This document shows, one piece after another, positions 39,984 to 48,455 of a stretch of 64,000 nt of DNA. Origin of the DNA: Planotetraspora thailandica (GTDB lineage: Bacteria; Actinomycetota; Actinomycetes; Streptosporangiales; Streptosporangiaceae); the NCBI RefSeq assembly GCF_016863335.1, contig NZ_BOOR01000025.1, forward strand, positions 62,001 to 126,000. Reading direction: 5' to 3'. The notes below the pieces were generated by a model. The model saw only the letters and a program-made list of their open reading frames with translations. It did not search any database and was not told the DNA's origin. Position 1 is the stretch's first letter. Each line of letters starts with the position of its first letter. The position numbers and the translations under genes were made by a program.

Positions 39984-41006
39984 TCAGCTCCGGCCGGGTT
40001 CCCCGTGCATCGGCAACTCCAGGGAGATGACAGTGGGGCCGCCGATCGGACTCTCGAGTGACAGCCGGCCACCGACTGCGTCGGCCCGGTCGCGAAGCCC
40101 CTGGAGCCCGGTGCCGGCGCCGAAAGTCGCTCCCCCCACGCCGTCGTCCATGACCGTCAGCCGGAGCACGCGCGGCGTACGTGCTAGCGCGATCTCGACG
40201 TGATCGGCCTGCGCATGCTTGACGACATTGGTAACCGCTTCGGCGACGATGAAGTACGCAGTCATTTCGGTATCGGGCGGCAGGCGTCCGATGTCATCCG
40301 CCTTCACGTGGACCATCGTCATCGCCTGCCGTGCCAGTGATCGCAGCGCGGCCACCAGCCCCCGCTCCGAGAGAACAGCGGGATAAATGCCGTGGGCCAA
40401 GCGTCTGAGCTGTTCAATGGCGTCGAGAAGATCCTTTTGCGCATGCTCAAGCAGGCGCTCCGCCGTTTCGGGGTTGATTCCGATCACGCTGCGAATATGC
40501 TCCAGTTCCAGGGCAATAGTGATGAATTGCTGCTGTGCTCCGTCATGAAGATCGCGCTCGATGATCCGTCGCACGTGGTCGGCGGCGCGGGAGATCCGTG
40601 CCCGTGACGCTTCCACCTCACCGAGGCGCATACGCTCCGATATGTCGTGGAACGCTACGACAGCGCCCTTTCCGTCGGTGAGGGTGACCGGCGCGGAGGA
40701 GTAGGCGATCGGAATGAGCGAGCCGTCTTTGCGGATGAACGCATCTTGGTCGCCCCGGACCGTCTCGCCTGAGAAGAGTGGCCGCACGAGCGGACATTCG
40801 TCTTTGGGGTACGGCGACCCATCCGGGCGGCGATAGTGGATCGTTTCGTGGCTCGGCCGCCCGAGGATCTCCTTTTCGTCGTAGCCGAGGATCGCAAGCG
40901 CGGCAGGGTTGGCGAAAGTCGCTCGTCCGTCCTGGTCGATGACGTAGATCGCGTCTGCCACAGCTGCGACCGCTCTCAAGAGCACCTCGTTATCCGGCGT
41001 CTCCAT
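39984..41006 (-). CDS. PAS-domain sensor histidine kinase (NarL/LuxR-partner type)
   Basis: The 340-residue cytoplasmic kinase has a PAS domain (about 8-125) with AIYVIDQDGRATFANPAALA and GRPSHETIHYRRPDGSPYPK. A HisKA_3 dimerisation domain carries the phospho-acceptor His in ERDLHDGAQQQFITIALELE, and a GHKL ATPase follows (FIVAEAVTNVVKHAQADHVE, MDDGVGG, GTGLQGLRDRADAVGG). No membrane segment and no adjacent response regulator are seen, so it is an orphan. ATG 41006 has GAGAGGGGG upstream. The open frame runs further into an IS3 remnant, which should not be included in the protein. Confidence 0.88.
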   Translation of the reverse strand: METPDNEVLLRAVAAVADAIYVIDQDGRATFANPAALAILGYDEKEILGRPSHETIHYRRPDGSPYPKDECPLVRPLFSGETVRGDQDAFIRKDGSLIPIAYSSAPVTLTDGKGAVVAFHDISERMRLGEVEASRARISRAADHVRRIIERDLHDGAQQQFITIALELEHIRSVIGINPETAERLLEHAQKDLLDAIEQLRRLAHGIYPAVLSERGLVAALRSLARQAMTMVHVKADDIGRLPPDTEMTAYFIVAEAVTNVVKHAQADHVEIALARTPRVLRLTVMDDGVGGATFGAGTGLQGLRDRADAVGGRLSLESPIGGPTVISLELPMHGEPGRS

Positions 41007-41121
41007 ATCGAGAGCCCCCTCTCGGATGGCACTAGCCTGCGAAGGCCTCATTTTTCTCACTTTACGCAGGTCAGAGACCCTAGTGGCGGGGCGCGCAGCC
41101 ATCCCCGACATCCCGCACCGT

Positions 41122-41250
41122 CGAGTTTCCCGTTTAAGGGTGGCGTTGAGCGCTTCGGCGGCGGCGTTGTCAGCGCTGGTGCCCACCGCGCCCATCGACT
41201 GCCTACAACGCGACGGCGTCGGCCTTGAACTCAGCCGGATAGACCTTCAT
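41122..41250 (-). mobile_element. IS3-family transposase remnant
   Basis: Reading the minus strand, MKVYPAEFKADAVAL plus a stop (41250-41203) matches the start of IS3-type OrfA. Directly after it, MGAVGTSADNAAAEALNATL and KRET (41195 to about 41122) match the end of the OrfB integrase core around the catalytic Glu. Everything between the two parts has been deleted. No terminal repeats are identified. Confidence 0.75.
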
Positions 41251-41322
41251 GACCAAGTGCATCGAAGGTTTGGTCGCGGTGCCTGGTCGAACTCCCAATT
41301 GGTGAGGAGTTCTGATAGGCGC

Positions 41323-41350
41323 ACGGCCCGCCGGGATCCCGGCGGGCCGT
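41323..41350. terminator. Perfect palindromic terminator after phosphoesterase 1
   Basis: ACGGCCCGCCGGGATCCCGGCGGGCCGT is cited here by its ends: ACGGCCCGCC and GGCGGGCCGT. It is a 28-nt perfect palindrome 20 bp past the stop at 41370. Confidence 0.75.
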
Positions 41351-41369
41351 CGCGCGAGTCGTGCCGAGA

Positions 41370-44159
41370 TCAGCCGTCGGACTCCGGCGCCGGCAGGTAG
41401 CCGCCGGGCACCTCGTCCGGGGTGAAGATCTTGGTCTCACCCGGGTACGGCGTGGCCCAGTTGTGCACCTGGTACCACGTGAGGTGGTTCATGAGAACGG
41501 GGCTGGCGTAGTCCGGGATCGCGTTCGGCCCGGTCTGCTGCTGCTTCCGCTGCCAGGCGGTCCAGACCTCGGCGATGTGCCGCTTGCCGGCGGGCACGGT
41601 CGACGCCGTGGTCTGCCCGCCGAGCGCCGAGGGGCCCGCCGCAGCCGGGATGTCGTTGCCGCAGGCCGGCGGGGCGGCCAGGCCGTCGGTGAGCGAGACC
41701 TGGTTGGGCACCGCGTTGAACGGCGTGTAGTCGGGCTTGCCGGTGAAGGTCGCAGCCATCGGGGTGGCGGCGCTGTCCTTCTGGTTCATCGGCTGGATCC
41801 CGAGGATCTGCTCGATGGTGCGGATCATGGTGATCTGCGTGTAGTAGCGGCTGTCCACGGTGCCGTGCTGCGCCCAGGGGCTGATGATCTGCACGGGTCC
41901 GCGGGCGCCGTCGACGTGGTCGACGCCGTCCTGGGTGTCGTCCTCGATCACGAAGATCGCGGAGTCCTTCCAGTATTTGCTGTGCGAGATGGTGTCGACG
42001 ATCTGGCCGACGGCCAGGTCGTTGTCGGCGACCTGGGCGACCGCGTTCGGCGCCCCACCGGTGTGGTCGCTGGAGAGCCAGAACATGTTGAGGTTGGCCG
42101 GGCCGTTGGCCTCGAAGTCACGCTTCCAGATCTCGTACCGGTAGATGTCCGGGATGTTGGTGTCGAACTTCGGGTAGGCGTGCACCGTGATGTCGTTGAG
42201 CGACGGGATCGGCGACTCGGTGTCCGTCTTGATGGTGGTGTCCTGACCGGTCGCCGCCATGTTCCGGGCGTCGCAGTAGAACTTCTGCCACGACGCGTCG
42301 GCGGGGACGGTCTCGAACTGGGTGAACTCACCGAAGTTGCGAGCGGTCTTTCCGGCGGCCTGCGCGCCGGTCCACAGGAAGCCGGAGCGCTGGTGGCCCA
42401 GCGCGTCGTCCTCGGTGTCGTAGCTGCGCTGATACTCGCCGGCGCTGGACTCGGTGTACTCCGGGTTGTCGGCCTGCATCAGCCAGTTGTGGCCCTCGGC
42501 GGAGTTGGTTCCGATGTCGTAGGTGTTGTCGTACAGCCCGAACTGACGCACGAGAGCGTGCTGGTTCGGGGTGACCTTCTCACCGAACTGCGCCAGCCAC
42601 GGGTCGCCGTTGCCGCGCGGGTCGTCGCCGAACATCTGGTCGTACGAGCGGTTCTCCTTGACCACCAGGAAGACGTGCTTGATGGTCGACGGGTCACCGA
42701 GGCGCTTCGGGACCGGCACGGCCTTCTGCTTGTCGCCGTGGGCATCCTTCACGTCGTCGTTCTTGCCCCAGCCGTTCTGCGCGAAGACCGTGGCCGTGTA
42801 CTTGCGGATCACCGAGTCGGCCGGCAGCTTGAACCGAAGCAGTGAGCCGGTCGAGTCGTGGGTGTTGTGGCCCGTGGCCGGCGTGGTGCCGGCACCCTTG
42901 TCGATCGTGCGCGTGGGGCCGCGCTCGCCGATGCCGCGGGTGTTGGTGACGACCACGTCGTCGCCGACGGTGGTCACCTCCTCCGGGTAGTAGTCCGTCG
43001 GGAGCAGGCCGACGTAGCTGACCGGCTCCTGCGGGCTCTTGTACCGGTAGACGGCGACCGCGTTCGCCCGGCCGAGGGTGACCAGCAGGTGGCCGTCCTC
43101 GGTCAGGGTCACGCCGTCCGGGGCATAGCCGACCGAGGCTTGCGGCCACGGCTGGGTGGCGATCGTCTGGACGACCTTGTCCTTCGACGTGTCGATGACC
43201 GAGACCTGGTCGCCGAACGTGTCGGTGACGAAGAGCGCGCCGCGGGCGGCATGCATCGCGGTCGGGTGCAGACCCACCTCGATGGAGGCGACCGGAGCAG
43301 CCGGGTCGGCAACGTTGATCACGCTCACGGTGCCGGTGGTCGCCGCACCCGTGACCGGGTCGGCCGGCACCTGGGTGCCGTAGGAGTTCATCGTCGTCTC
43401 GCCGGGCCTGGCCGGGCGGCCGCCCTCGTTGCTGACGTAAAGCTTGTCGCCGACCAGCGCCAGTCCACGCGGGGCGGTGCCCACGGTCCAGCTCCGCTGA
43501 ATCGCTCCGGTCGCGGCGTCCATCGCCACGACGCGGTTCTGGCCGTTGACGGCCGCGTACACGGTCGTGCCGTCAGCGGAGAAGACCGCCTGGGCCGGCA
43601 GCGCGTGCTTCGAGCCGCGCGCGGCGATGTCGATGGACGTCGGAGTGCCCAGGGTGCCGTCGGCGTTCACCGGGAAGCGGGTGAAGCCGTTCATCTGCGG
43701 CAGCCACAGGGTCGTGCCGTCCGGAGAGTAGGCAGGCCCCTCCTGCCCGACGTTGTCGTCGGAGATGTGCACGTCGGCGGTCGAGGCGGTCCCGGCCTGC
43801 TGCAGCACCTCGTAGTTCTTCAGATCGACGATGGTCAGAGCGATCGACCGGTCGGTGGTGAGCGCCGCGAGGAAGCGGCCGTCCGGGCTGACCGTCGAGG
43901 CGAGCAGCTTGCCGTCGTCGACGAGCAGGCGGTCACCGATCGGCTCGATGATCTGGTCGTCGGCGAGTTGCCGGCCGGTCTTGGTGGTGGAGCCGACCTG
44001 GTTGGTGCCGAAGATGTCCGTGGTGGCGTAGGCGATGCCCCCGCCGGCGACGACGAGAGCGGCGGTGGCGGCCGCGAGGAGGCGGATCCGCCGGCGACCG
44101 ATGGGCCGGCTGAAGACCCGCAGACGGTCCTTCGCGACGCGCTGGCGCGTGACGTGCAT
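41370..44159 (-). CDS. Beta-propeller (YncE-like)/phosphoesterase fusion protein 1
   Basis: The 929-residue secreted or membrane-anchored protein has a basic N-terminus and one hydrophobic segment (LLAAATAALVVAGGGIAYAT, about 26-45). A seven-bladed YncE-like propeller follows (about 70-420), with YSPDGTTLWLPQMNGF, VFSADGTTVYAAVNGQNRVV and LYVSNEGGRPARPGE. The C-terminal phosphoesterase/alkaline-phosphatase-fold domain has HVFLVVKENRSYDQMFGD, NSAEGHNWLMQADNPEY, DSAIFVIEDDTQDGVDHVDG and SPWAQHG. AAGGAA precedes ATG 44159. It is a tandem paralogue of the next gene. Likely extracytoplasmic hydrolysis of phosphoester or phospholipid-type substrates. Confidence 0.9.
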   Translation of the reverse strand: MHVTRQRVAKDRLRVFSRPIGRRRIRLLAAATAALVVAGGGIAYATTDIFGTNQVGSTTKTGRQLADDQIIEPIGDRLLVDDGKLLASTVSPDGRFLAALTTDRSIALTIVDLKNYEVLQQAGTASTADVHISDDNVGQEGPAYSPDGTTLWLPQMNGFTRFPVNADGTLGTPTSIDIAARGSKHALPAQAVFSADGTTVYAAVNGQNRVVAMDAATGAIQRSWTVGTAPRGLALVGDKLYVSNEGGRPARPGETTMNSYGTQVPADPVTGAATTGTVSVINVADPAAPVASIEVGLHPTAMHAARGALFVTDTFGDQVSVIDTSKDKVVQTIATQPWPQASVGYAPDGVTLTEDGHLLVTLGRANAVAVYRYKSPQEPVSYVGLLPTDYYPEEVTTVGDDVVVTNTRGIGERGPTRTIDKGAGTTPATGHNTHDSTGSLLRFKLPADSVIRKYTATVFAQNGWGKNDDVKDAHGDKQKAVPVPKRLGDPSTIKHVFLVVKENRSYDQMFGDDPRGNGDPWLAQFGEKVTPNQHALVRQFGLYDNTYDIGTNSAEGHNWLMQADNPEYTESSAGEYQRSYDTEDDALGHQRSGFLWTGAQAAGKTARNFGEFTQFETVPADASWQKFYCDARNMAATGQDTTIKTDTESPIPSLNDITVHAYPKFDTNIPDIYRYEIWKRDFEANGPANLNMFWLSSDHTGGAPNAVAQVADNDLAVGQIVDTISHSKYWKDSAIFVIEDDTQDGVDHVDGARGPVQIISPWAQHGTVDSRYYTQITMIRTIEQILGIQPMNQKDSAATPMAATFTGKPDYTPFNAVPNQVSLTDGLAAPPACGNDIPAAAGPSALGGQTTASTVPAGKRHIAEVWTAWQRKQQQTGPNAIPDYASPVLMNHLTWYQVHNWATPYPGETKIFTPDEVPGGYLPAPESDG

Positions 44160-44238
44160 GAACTGTTCCTTCGTCGTGCTCGCGAGCAGGTCGGCGTTCC
44201 CGTCGAACTGCCGCCGGTCGGGCGCGCCCCGCTCGGGG
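44160..44238 (-). repeat. Duplicated 3' end of the ABC permease (relic)
   Basis: This stretch upstream of phosphoesterase 1 aligns with 47096-47178, the junction of the permease end and phosphoesterase 2. It still encodes QFDGNADLLASTTKE, matching the permease C-terminus QFDGNVDLLASTSKE. It marks one edge of a tandem duplication. Confidence 0.8.
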
Positions 44239-44288
44239 CAGACACTCGGTGGCCCAAATCCTGTATTCGCCACACAGGGGACAGAAGC

Positions 44289-44322
44289 GGCCCCTGGCCG
44301 GCGGTGACGCCGGCCAGGGGCC
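44289..44322. terminator. Terminator after phosphoesterase 2
   Basis: GGCCCCTGGCCGGC (44289-44302) pairs perfectly with GCCGGCCAGGGGCC (44309-44322) around a 6-nt loop. It separates the two paralogues, so copy 1 may need its own promoter or readthrough. Confidence 0.75.
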
Positions 44323-44344
44323 CTCCTATGTGATCAGCCTACGG

Positions 44345-47095
44345 TCAGTCGTTGTCCGACGACGGGATGTAGGCGCCCGGCACCTGGTCCGGGGTGACGA
44401 TCTTGGACTCACCCGGGTAGGGCTTCGCCCAGTCGTGCGCCTCGTACCACGAGAAGTGGTTCATCTGCTCGGGGTTGGCGGAGTCGGGCCTGGCGTTGGG
44501 TCCGGTGAACGCCTGCTGCGACTTCCAGGCCCCCCACTTCGCCGCCACCTGCTGCTCGGCCGCCGGCACCTTCGCCGTCGGCGCGGGCGCGGCGTTCGCG
44601 TCCTGCGGCGCCGGGACGTCCGCACCACAGGTCGGCAGCTTCGTGCCCGACAGACCCAGGGTCAGCGAGGTGCGGTTCGGCAGGGCGCTGAACGGCGTGT
44701 AGTCGGGCTTGTTGGTGAAGGCCCCGGTCATCGGGGTGGCCGCGGTGTCCTTCTGGTTCATCGGCTGGACCCCGAGGATCTGCTCGATGGTGCGGATCAT
44801 GTTGATCTGCGTGTAGTAGCGGCTGTCGACCTTGCCGTGCTGGGCCCAGGGGCTGATGACCTGGATCGGGGCACGGTGGCCGTCGACGTGGTCGGTGCCG
44901 GCCTGGGAGTCGTCCTCGACCACGAAGATCGCGGAGTCCTTCCAGTACTTGCTGTGCGAGATCTCGTCAACGATCTGGCCGACGGCGAGGTCGTTGTCGG
45001 CGACCTGAGCGGCTCCGTTCACCGGACCACCGGTGTGGTCGCTGGAGAGCCAGAACATGTTCAGGTTCGCCGGGCCGTTCTTCTCGAAGTCCTGCTTCCA
45101 GATCTCGGCGCGGTAGATGTCCGGGACGCTGGTGTCGAACTTCGGGAAGCCGTGGACCGACACGTCGTTGAGCGACGGGATCGGCGAGGACGAGTCCAGG
45201 GTGTAGCCGGTGCTCGCCCCGGTCGCCTGCATGTTCTTGGTGTCGCAGTACAGGTTCTGCCAGGTGGCGCCCGACGGCTTGGTCAGGAACTGCTGGAACT
45301 CACCGAAGTCCCGCACGGACTTGCCCACCGCCTGCGTACCGGACCAGATGAAGCCGGTCCGCTGGTGGCCGAGAGCGTCGTCCTCGGTGTCGTAGCTGCG
45401 CAGGTACTCGCCGGCCGAAGACTCGGTGTACTCCGGGTTGTCGGCCTGCATCAGCCAGTTGTGACCCTCGGCGGAGTTGGTGCCGATGTCGTAGGTGTTG
45501 TCGTACAGGCCGAACTGCTCAGCCAGCGCGTGCTGGTTCGGCGTCACGTTCTCGCCGTACTGGGCCAGCGCCGGGGCGCCGTTGCCCTGCGGCATGTCAC
45601 CGAAGACCTGGTCGTAGGTCCGGTTCTCCTTGACCAGCAGGAAGACGTGCTTGATGGTCGACGGGTCGCCGAGACGCTTCGGGATCGCCTCGGCCTTCTG
45701 CTTGTTGCCGTGCGCCTCCTTCAGGTCGTTGTTGCCCCAGCCGTTCTGCTCGAAGACCGTGTCCGTGTACTTGGCGATCGCCTTGTCGGTCGGCAGCTTG
45801 AACCGCGTCAGGCTCGACGTCGTGTCGTGGGTGCCGTGCCCGGCCGCGGTGGTGGGGCGGCGGGCGTCGATACCACGGGTGTTGGAGACGACCACGTCGT
45901 CGCCCACGGTGGTGATCTCCGCGGGGAAGTAGTCCGTCGGGAGCAGGCCGACGTAGCTGACCGGCTCCTGCGGGCTCTTGTACCGGTAGACGGCGACCGC
46001 GTTGGCGCGGCCGAGCGTCACCAGCAGGTGACCGTCGTCGGTGAGCGTCACCGCGTCGGGCTCGTAGCCGACCGAGGCCTCCGGCCACGGCTGGGTGGCG
46101 ATGGTCTGGACGACCTTGTCCTTGCGGGTGTCGATGACCGACACGTCGTTGGTGGCGGTGTTGGTGACGAACACCGCGCCGTTCTTGGCGTAGACGGCGG
46201 TCGGGTGCAGACCGACGTCGATGCTGCTCGGGGCGGCAGCCGGGTTCGCCAGGTCGATGACGCTGACCGTGCCGGTGGTGGTGGCACCGGTGTTCGGGTC
46301 GGCCGGCACCTGAGTGCCGTACGAGTTGATGGTGGTCTCGCCGGCCTTGGCCGGGCGGCCACCCTCGTTGCTGACGTACAGCTTGTTGCCGACCTGGACC
46401 ATGCCGCGCGGGGCGTTGCCCACGGCCCAGCTCTGCTTGATGGCGCCGGTCGCCGCGTCGAGCGCGACCACGCGGTTCTGGCCGTTGACCGCCGAGTACA
46501 CGGTGGAGCCGTCGGCCGAGAAGACCGCCGCGGCCGACAGCGCGTGCTTGGAGCCGTCAGCGGCGATCTTGATGTCGACCGGGTTGGTGACGCTGCCGTC
46601 CGCGTTCACGTCGAGCCGGGTGTAGCCGTCGGTCCGGCCCAGCCACAGGTGCTTGCCATCGGGCGAGTACGTGGGGCCTTCCTGGCCCACGTCGGTGCCG
46701 CTGAGGCGCGGGGTCGACGACGCGGAGTTGCTGACGACCTGCTGCACCGTGTAGGTCTTCAGGTCGACGATCGCGAGCGCCGCACCACCGTCGGTGACCG
46801 CGGCCGCGAGGTGGGTGCCGTCCGGGCTGACCGTGGACGACATGATCTTGCCGTTGTTGATGACGAGGCGGTCACCGATCGGCTTGACGTACTGGGCGTC
46901 GGAGACGACCAGGCCCTTGTCGGTGGTCTGGCCGACCTGGTCGGTGCCGAACACGGTCGTGTTGGCGTAGGCGATGCCCCCGCCGGCGACAACCAGAGCG
47001 GCGGTGGCGGCCGCGAGGAGGTTGACCCGGCGGCCGGTGGGCCGGGTGAAGAGTCCGCTACGGTCCTTCGTGACGCGCTGACGCGTGACTTGCAT
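44345..47095 (-). CDS. Beta-propeller (YncE-like)/phosphoesterase fusion protein 2
   Basis: This 916-residue paralogue of the preceding protein has the same layout: a hydrophobic anchor (LLAAATAALVVAGGGIAYAN), a YncE-like propeller (LWLGRTDGYTRLDVNADGSV, VNGQNRVVALDAATGAIKQS) and a phosphoesterase domain (HVFLLVKENRTYDQVFGDMP, SAEGHNWLMQADNPEYTES, DSAIFVVEDDSQAGTDHVDG). The motifs are conserved between the copies, with most changes in the propeller and the linker before the C-terminal tail. It starts 4 bp after the permease stop, so it is the original operon member. The coupling to an ABC exporter suggests shared work at the cell surface. Confidence 0.9.
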   Translation of the reverse strand: MQVTRQRVTKDRSGLFTRPTGRRVNLLAAATAALVVAGGGIAYANTTVFGTDQVGQTTDKGLVVSDAQYVKPIGDRLVINNGKIMSSTVSPDGTHLAAAVTDGGAALAIVDLKTYTVQQVVSNSASSTPRLSGTDVGQEGPTYSPDGKHLWLGRTDGYTRLDVNADGSVTNPVDIKIAADGSKHALSAAAVFSADGSTVYSAVNGQNRVVALDAATGAIKQSWAVGNAPRGMVQVGNKLYVSNEGGRPAKAGETTINSYGTQVPADPNTGATTTGTVSVIDLANPAAAPSSIDVGLHPTAVYAKNGAVFVTNTATNDVSVIDTRKDKVVQTIATQPWPEASVGYEPDAVTLTDDGHLLVTLGRANAVAVYRYKSPQEPVSYVGLLPTDYFPAEITTVGDDVVVSNTRGIDARRPTTAAGHGTHDTTSSLTRFKLPTDKAIAKYTDTVFEQNGWGNNDLKEAHGNKQKAEAIPKRLGDPSTIKHVFLLVKENRTYDQVFGDMPQGNGAPALAQYGENVTPNQHALAEQFGLYDNTYDIGTNSAEGHNWLMQADNPEYTESSAGEYLRSYDTEDDALGHQRTGFIWSGTQAVGKSVRDFGEFQQFLTKPSGATWQNLYCDTKNMQATGASTGYTLDSSSPIPSLNDVSVHGFPKFDTSVPDIYRAEIWKQDFEKNGPANLNMFWLSSDHTGGPVNGAAQVADNDLAVGQIVDEISHSKYWKDSAIFVVEDDSQAGTDHVDGHRAPIQVISPWAQHGKVDSRYYTQINMIRTIEQILGVQPMNQKDTAATPMTGAFTNKPDYTPFSALPNRTSLTLGLSGTKLPTCGADVPAPQDANAAPAPTAKVPAAEQQVAAKWGAWKSQQAFTGPNARPDSANPEQMNHFSWYEAHDWAKPYPGESKIVTPDQVPGAYIPSSDND

Positions 47096-47099
47096 GAAT

Positions 47100-48455
47100 C
47101 TATTCCTTCGACGTGCTTGCGAGCAGGTCGACGTTCCCGTCGAACTGCCACAGGGGGTTGGGCGCGTCCCCGATCGGGGTGCGCACCTGGAAGTAGCCGT
47201 TCACCTCCTTAGGTCCGTCTCCGTCGGCGACGTACCGCCCGTCTGCGGTGACGTCGAGCTGGTAGATGGCGTTGCCCACGGCCGTCGTGCCGGGGAGGTG
47301 CCAAGAGACGACGCACCGCCAGTCGTTGCCCGGTCCTTCGTCGAGGACCCGGGAGTCGCCCTTGTCGCAGGACGCGGTGGCCTGCAGTTGGGCCTCGGTG
47401 ACGTCAGGGCGATTGAGCTCCTGTGTCTGCAGCCGGTAGAGGTGGGCGAACGCCGTGGCGAGCGAGTTCTGCAGCTTGCTCTGCTCGATTCCCGAGCCCG
47501 TGGCCGGGGTCGCTCCGGCGATCACGCCGACGCTGAGGGCGACCACTGCGACCAGCGGCAGGACCGCAGCCACGAGGATGCGCCGGCCCGACCCGTCGTA
47601 CGCGAGGTTGGTGAAGTCGCGGCGCAGGAACAGGCGGTAGGCGAGCACGGTGGCGAGGATCGCCCATACGAGGCTCACCGCGAGGCCGATGAGGATGGGG
47701 CCCGTCTGCGCCGGGCTGGTGAACAGCCCGCGCCAGGCGAGGAAGGCGTGGCTCGGCAGGGCCAGCTGCACGGCCACCGGCAGCGGGAGGAGCTGTGCGA
47801 GTTGCAGCACGAAGGCCAGCAGTGCGGGCAGCAGCAGCCCCATCGGAGAGCGGCCCAGAAGGACCGAGCCGAGGAGGCCGACCGCGGCGAACGTCAGCGT
47901 CGGCGCCAACGCGCAGGCCCACGCGAGCAGGACCGTGCCGGCCGCGTCCGCCGGGGCGAGGCTGTGGCCGTCCATGCCGATAAGCGGATGGTTGCCGACC
48001 GCGGCCAGGCCGCCGGCGATGCCCGACGCGGTCAGTCCGGCCACGAGCAGCAGGATCACGGTGAGGCTGGCAAGGGTCTTCGCCACGAAGATCCGCCGTG
48101 GGGAGCGCACCGCCACCATGAGATGGCGCCAGGTGCCGAGCCGGTCCTCGATGGCGAAGACGTCGCCGGCGACCAGCGATGTCAGCAGCGGAAGCGCCCA
48201 GGTGCACGAGAAGTCCAGCACGACCAGCGACCCCGCCCAGCCGGTCGCGTTCATCCAGCGGCCGAAGACCGTGTCGGCAGGCAGCGAGGTCTGCAGGCTC
48301 ACCGCGGCCACGAAGGCCGCCGGGGCGATCCAGCAGGCGAGCAGCAGCAGGCGGATCCGCCACTGGGAGAGGAGCTTGACCAGCTCGAACCGGTAGCCGT
48401 GCATCACGGGCGCCGGCCGGGCGCCGGCCCGGGGTTCGGTGATGGTCGCGGTCAT
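47100..48455 (-). CDS. ABC-2-type transporter permease with extracytoplasmic C-terminal domain
   Basis: The 451-residue protein has about six hydrophobic helices between residues 30 and 335 (for example LLLLACWIAPAAFVAAVSL, ILVAAVLPLVAVVALSVGVI). A roughly 110-residue soluble C-terminal part follows, with SCDKGDSRVLDEGPGNDWRC and YQLDVTADGRYVADGDGPKE, likely outside the cell and possibly disulfide-bonded. ATG 48455 overlaps the ATPase stop (ATGA). The unusual tail may contact the phosphoesterase encoded next. The transported substrate is unknown. Confidence 0.87.
   Translation of the reverse strand: MTATITEPRAGARPAPVMHGYRFELVKLLSQWRIRLLLLACWIAPAAFVAAVSLQTSLPADTVFGRWMNATGWAGSLVVLDFSCTWALPLLTSLVAGDVFAIEDRLGTWRHLMVAVRSPRRIFVAKTLASLTVILLLVAGLTASGIAGGLAAVGNHPLIGMDGHSLAPADAAGTVLLAWACALAPTLTFAAVGLLGSVLLGRSPMGLLLPALLAFVLQLAQLLPLPVAVQLALPSHAFLAWRGLFTSPAQTGPILIGLAVSLVWAILATVLAYRLFLRRDFTNLAYDGSGRRILVAAVLPLVAVVALSVGVIAGATPATGSGIEQSKLQNSLATAFAHLYRLQTQELNRPDVTEAQLQATASCDKGDSRVLDEGPGNDWRCVVSWHLPGTTAVGNAIYQLDVTADGRYVADGDGPKEVNGYFQVRTPIGDAPNPLWQFDGNVDLLASTSKE

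Noticed and set aside
44249-47212. A 987-codon open frame on the plus strand opposite phosphoesterase 2
   Set aside because: It is low-complexity Val/Arg/Gly/Asp-rich text typical of antisense to GC-rich genes. The minus strand encodes a full family protein.
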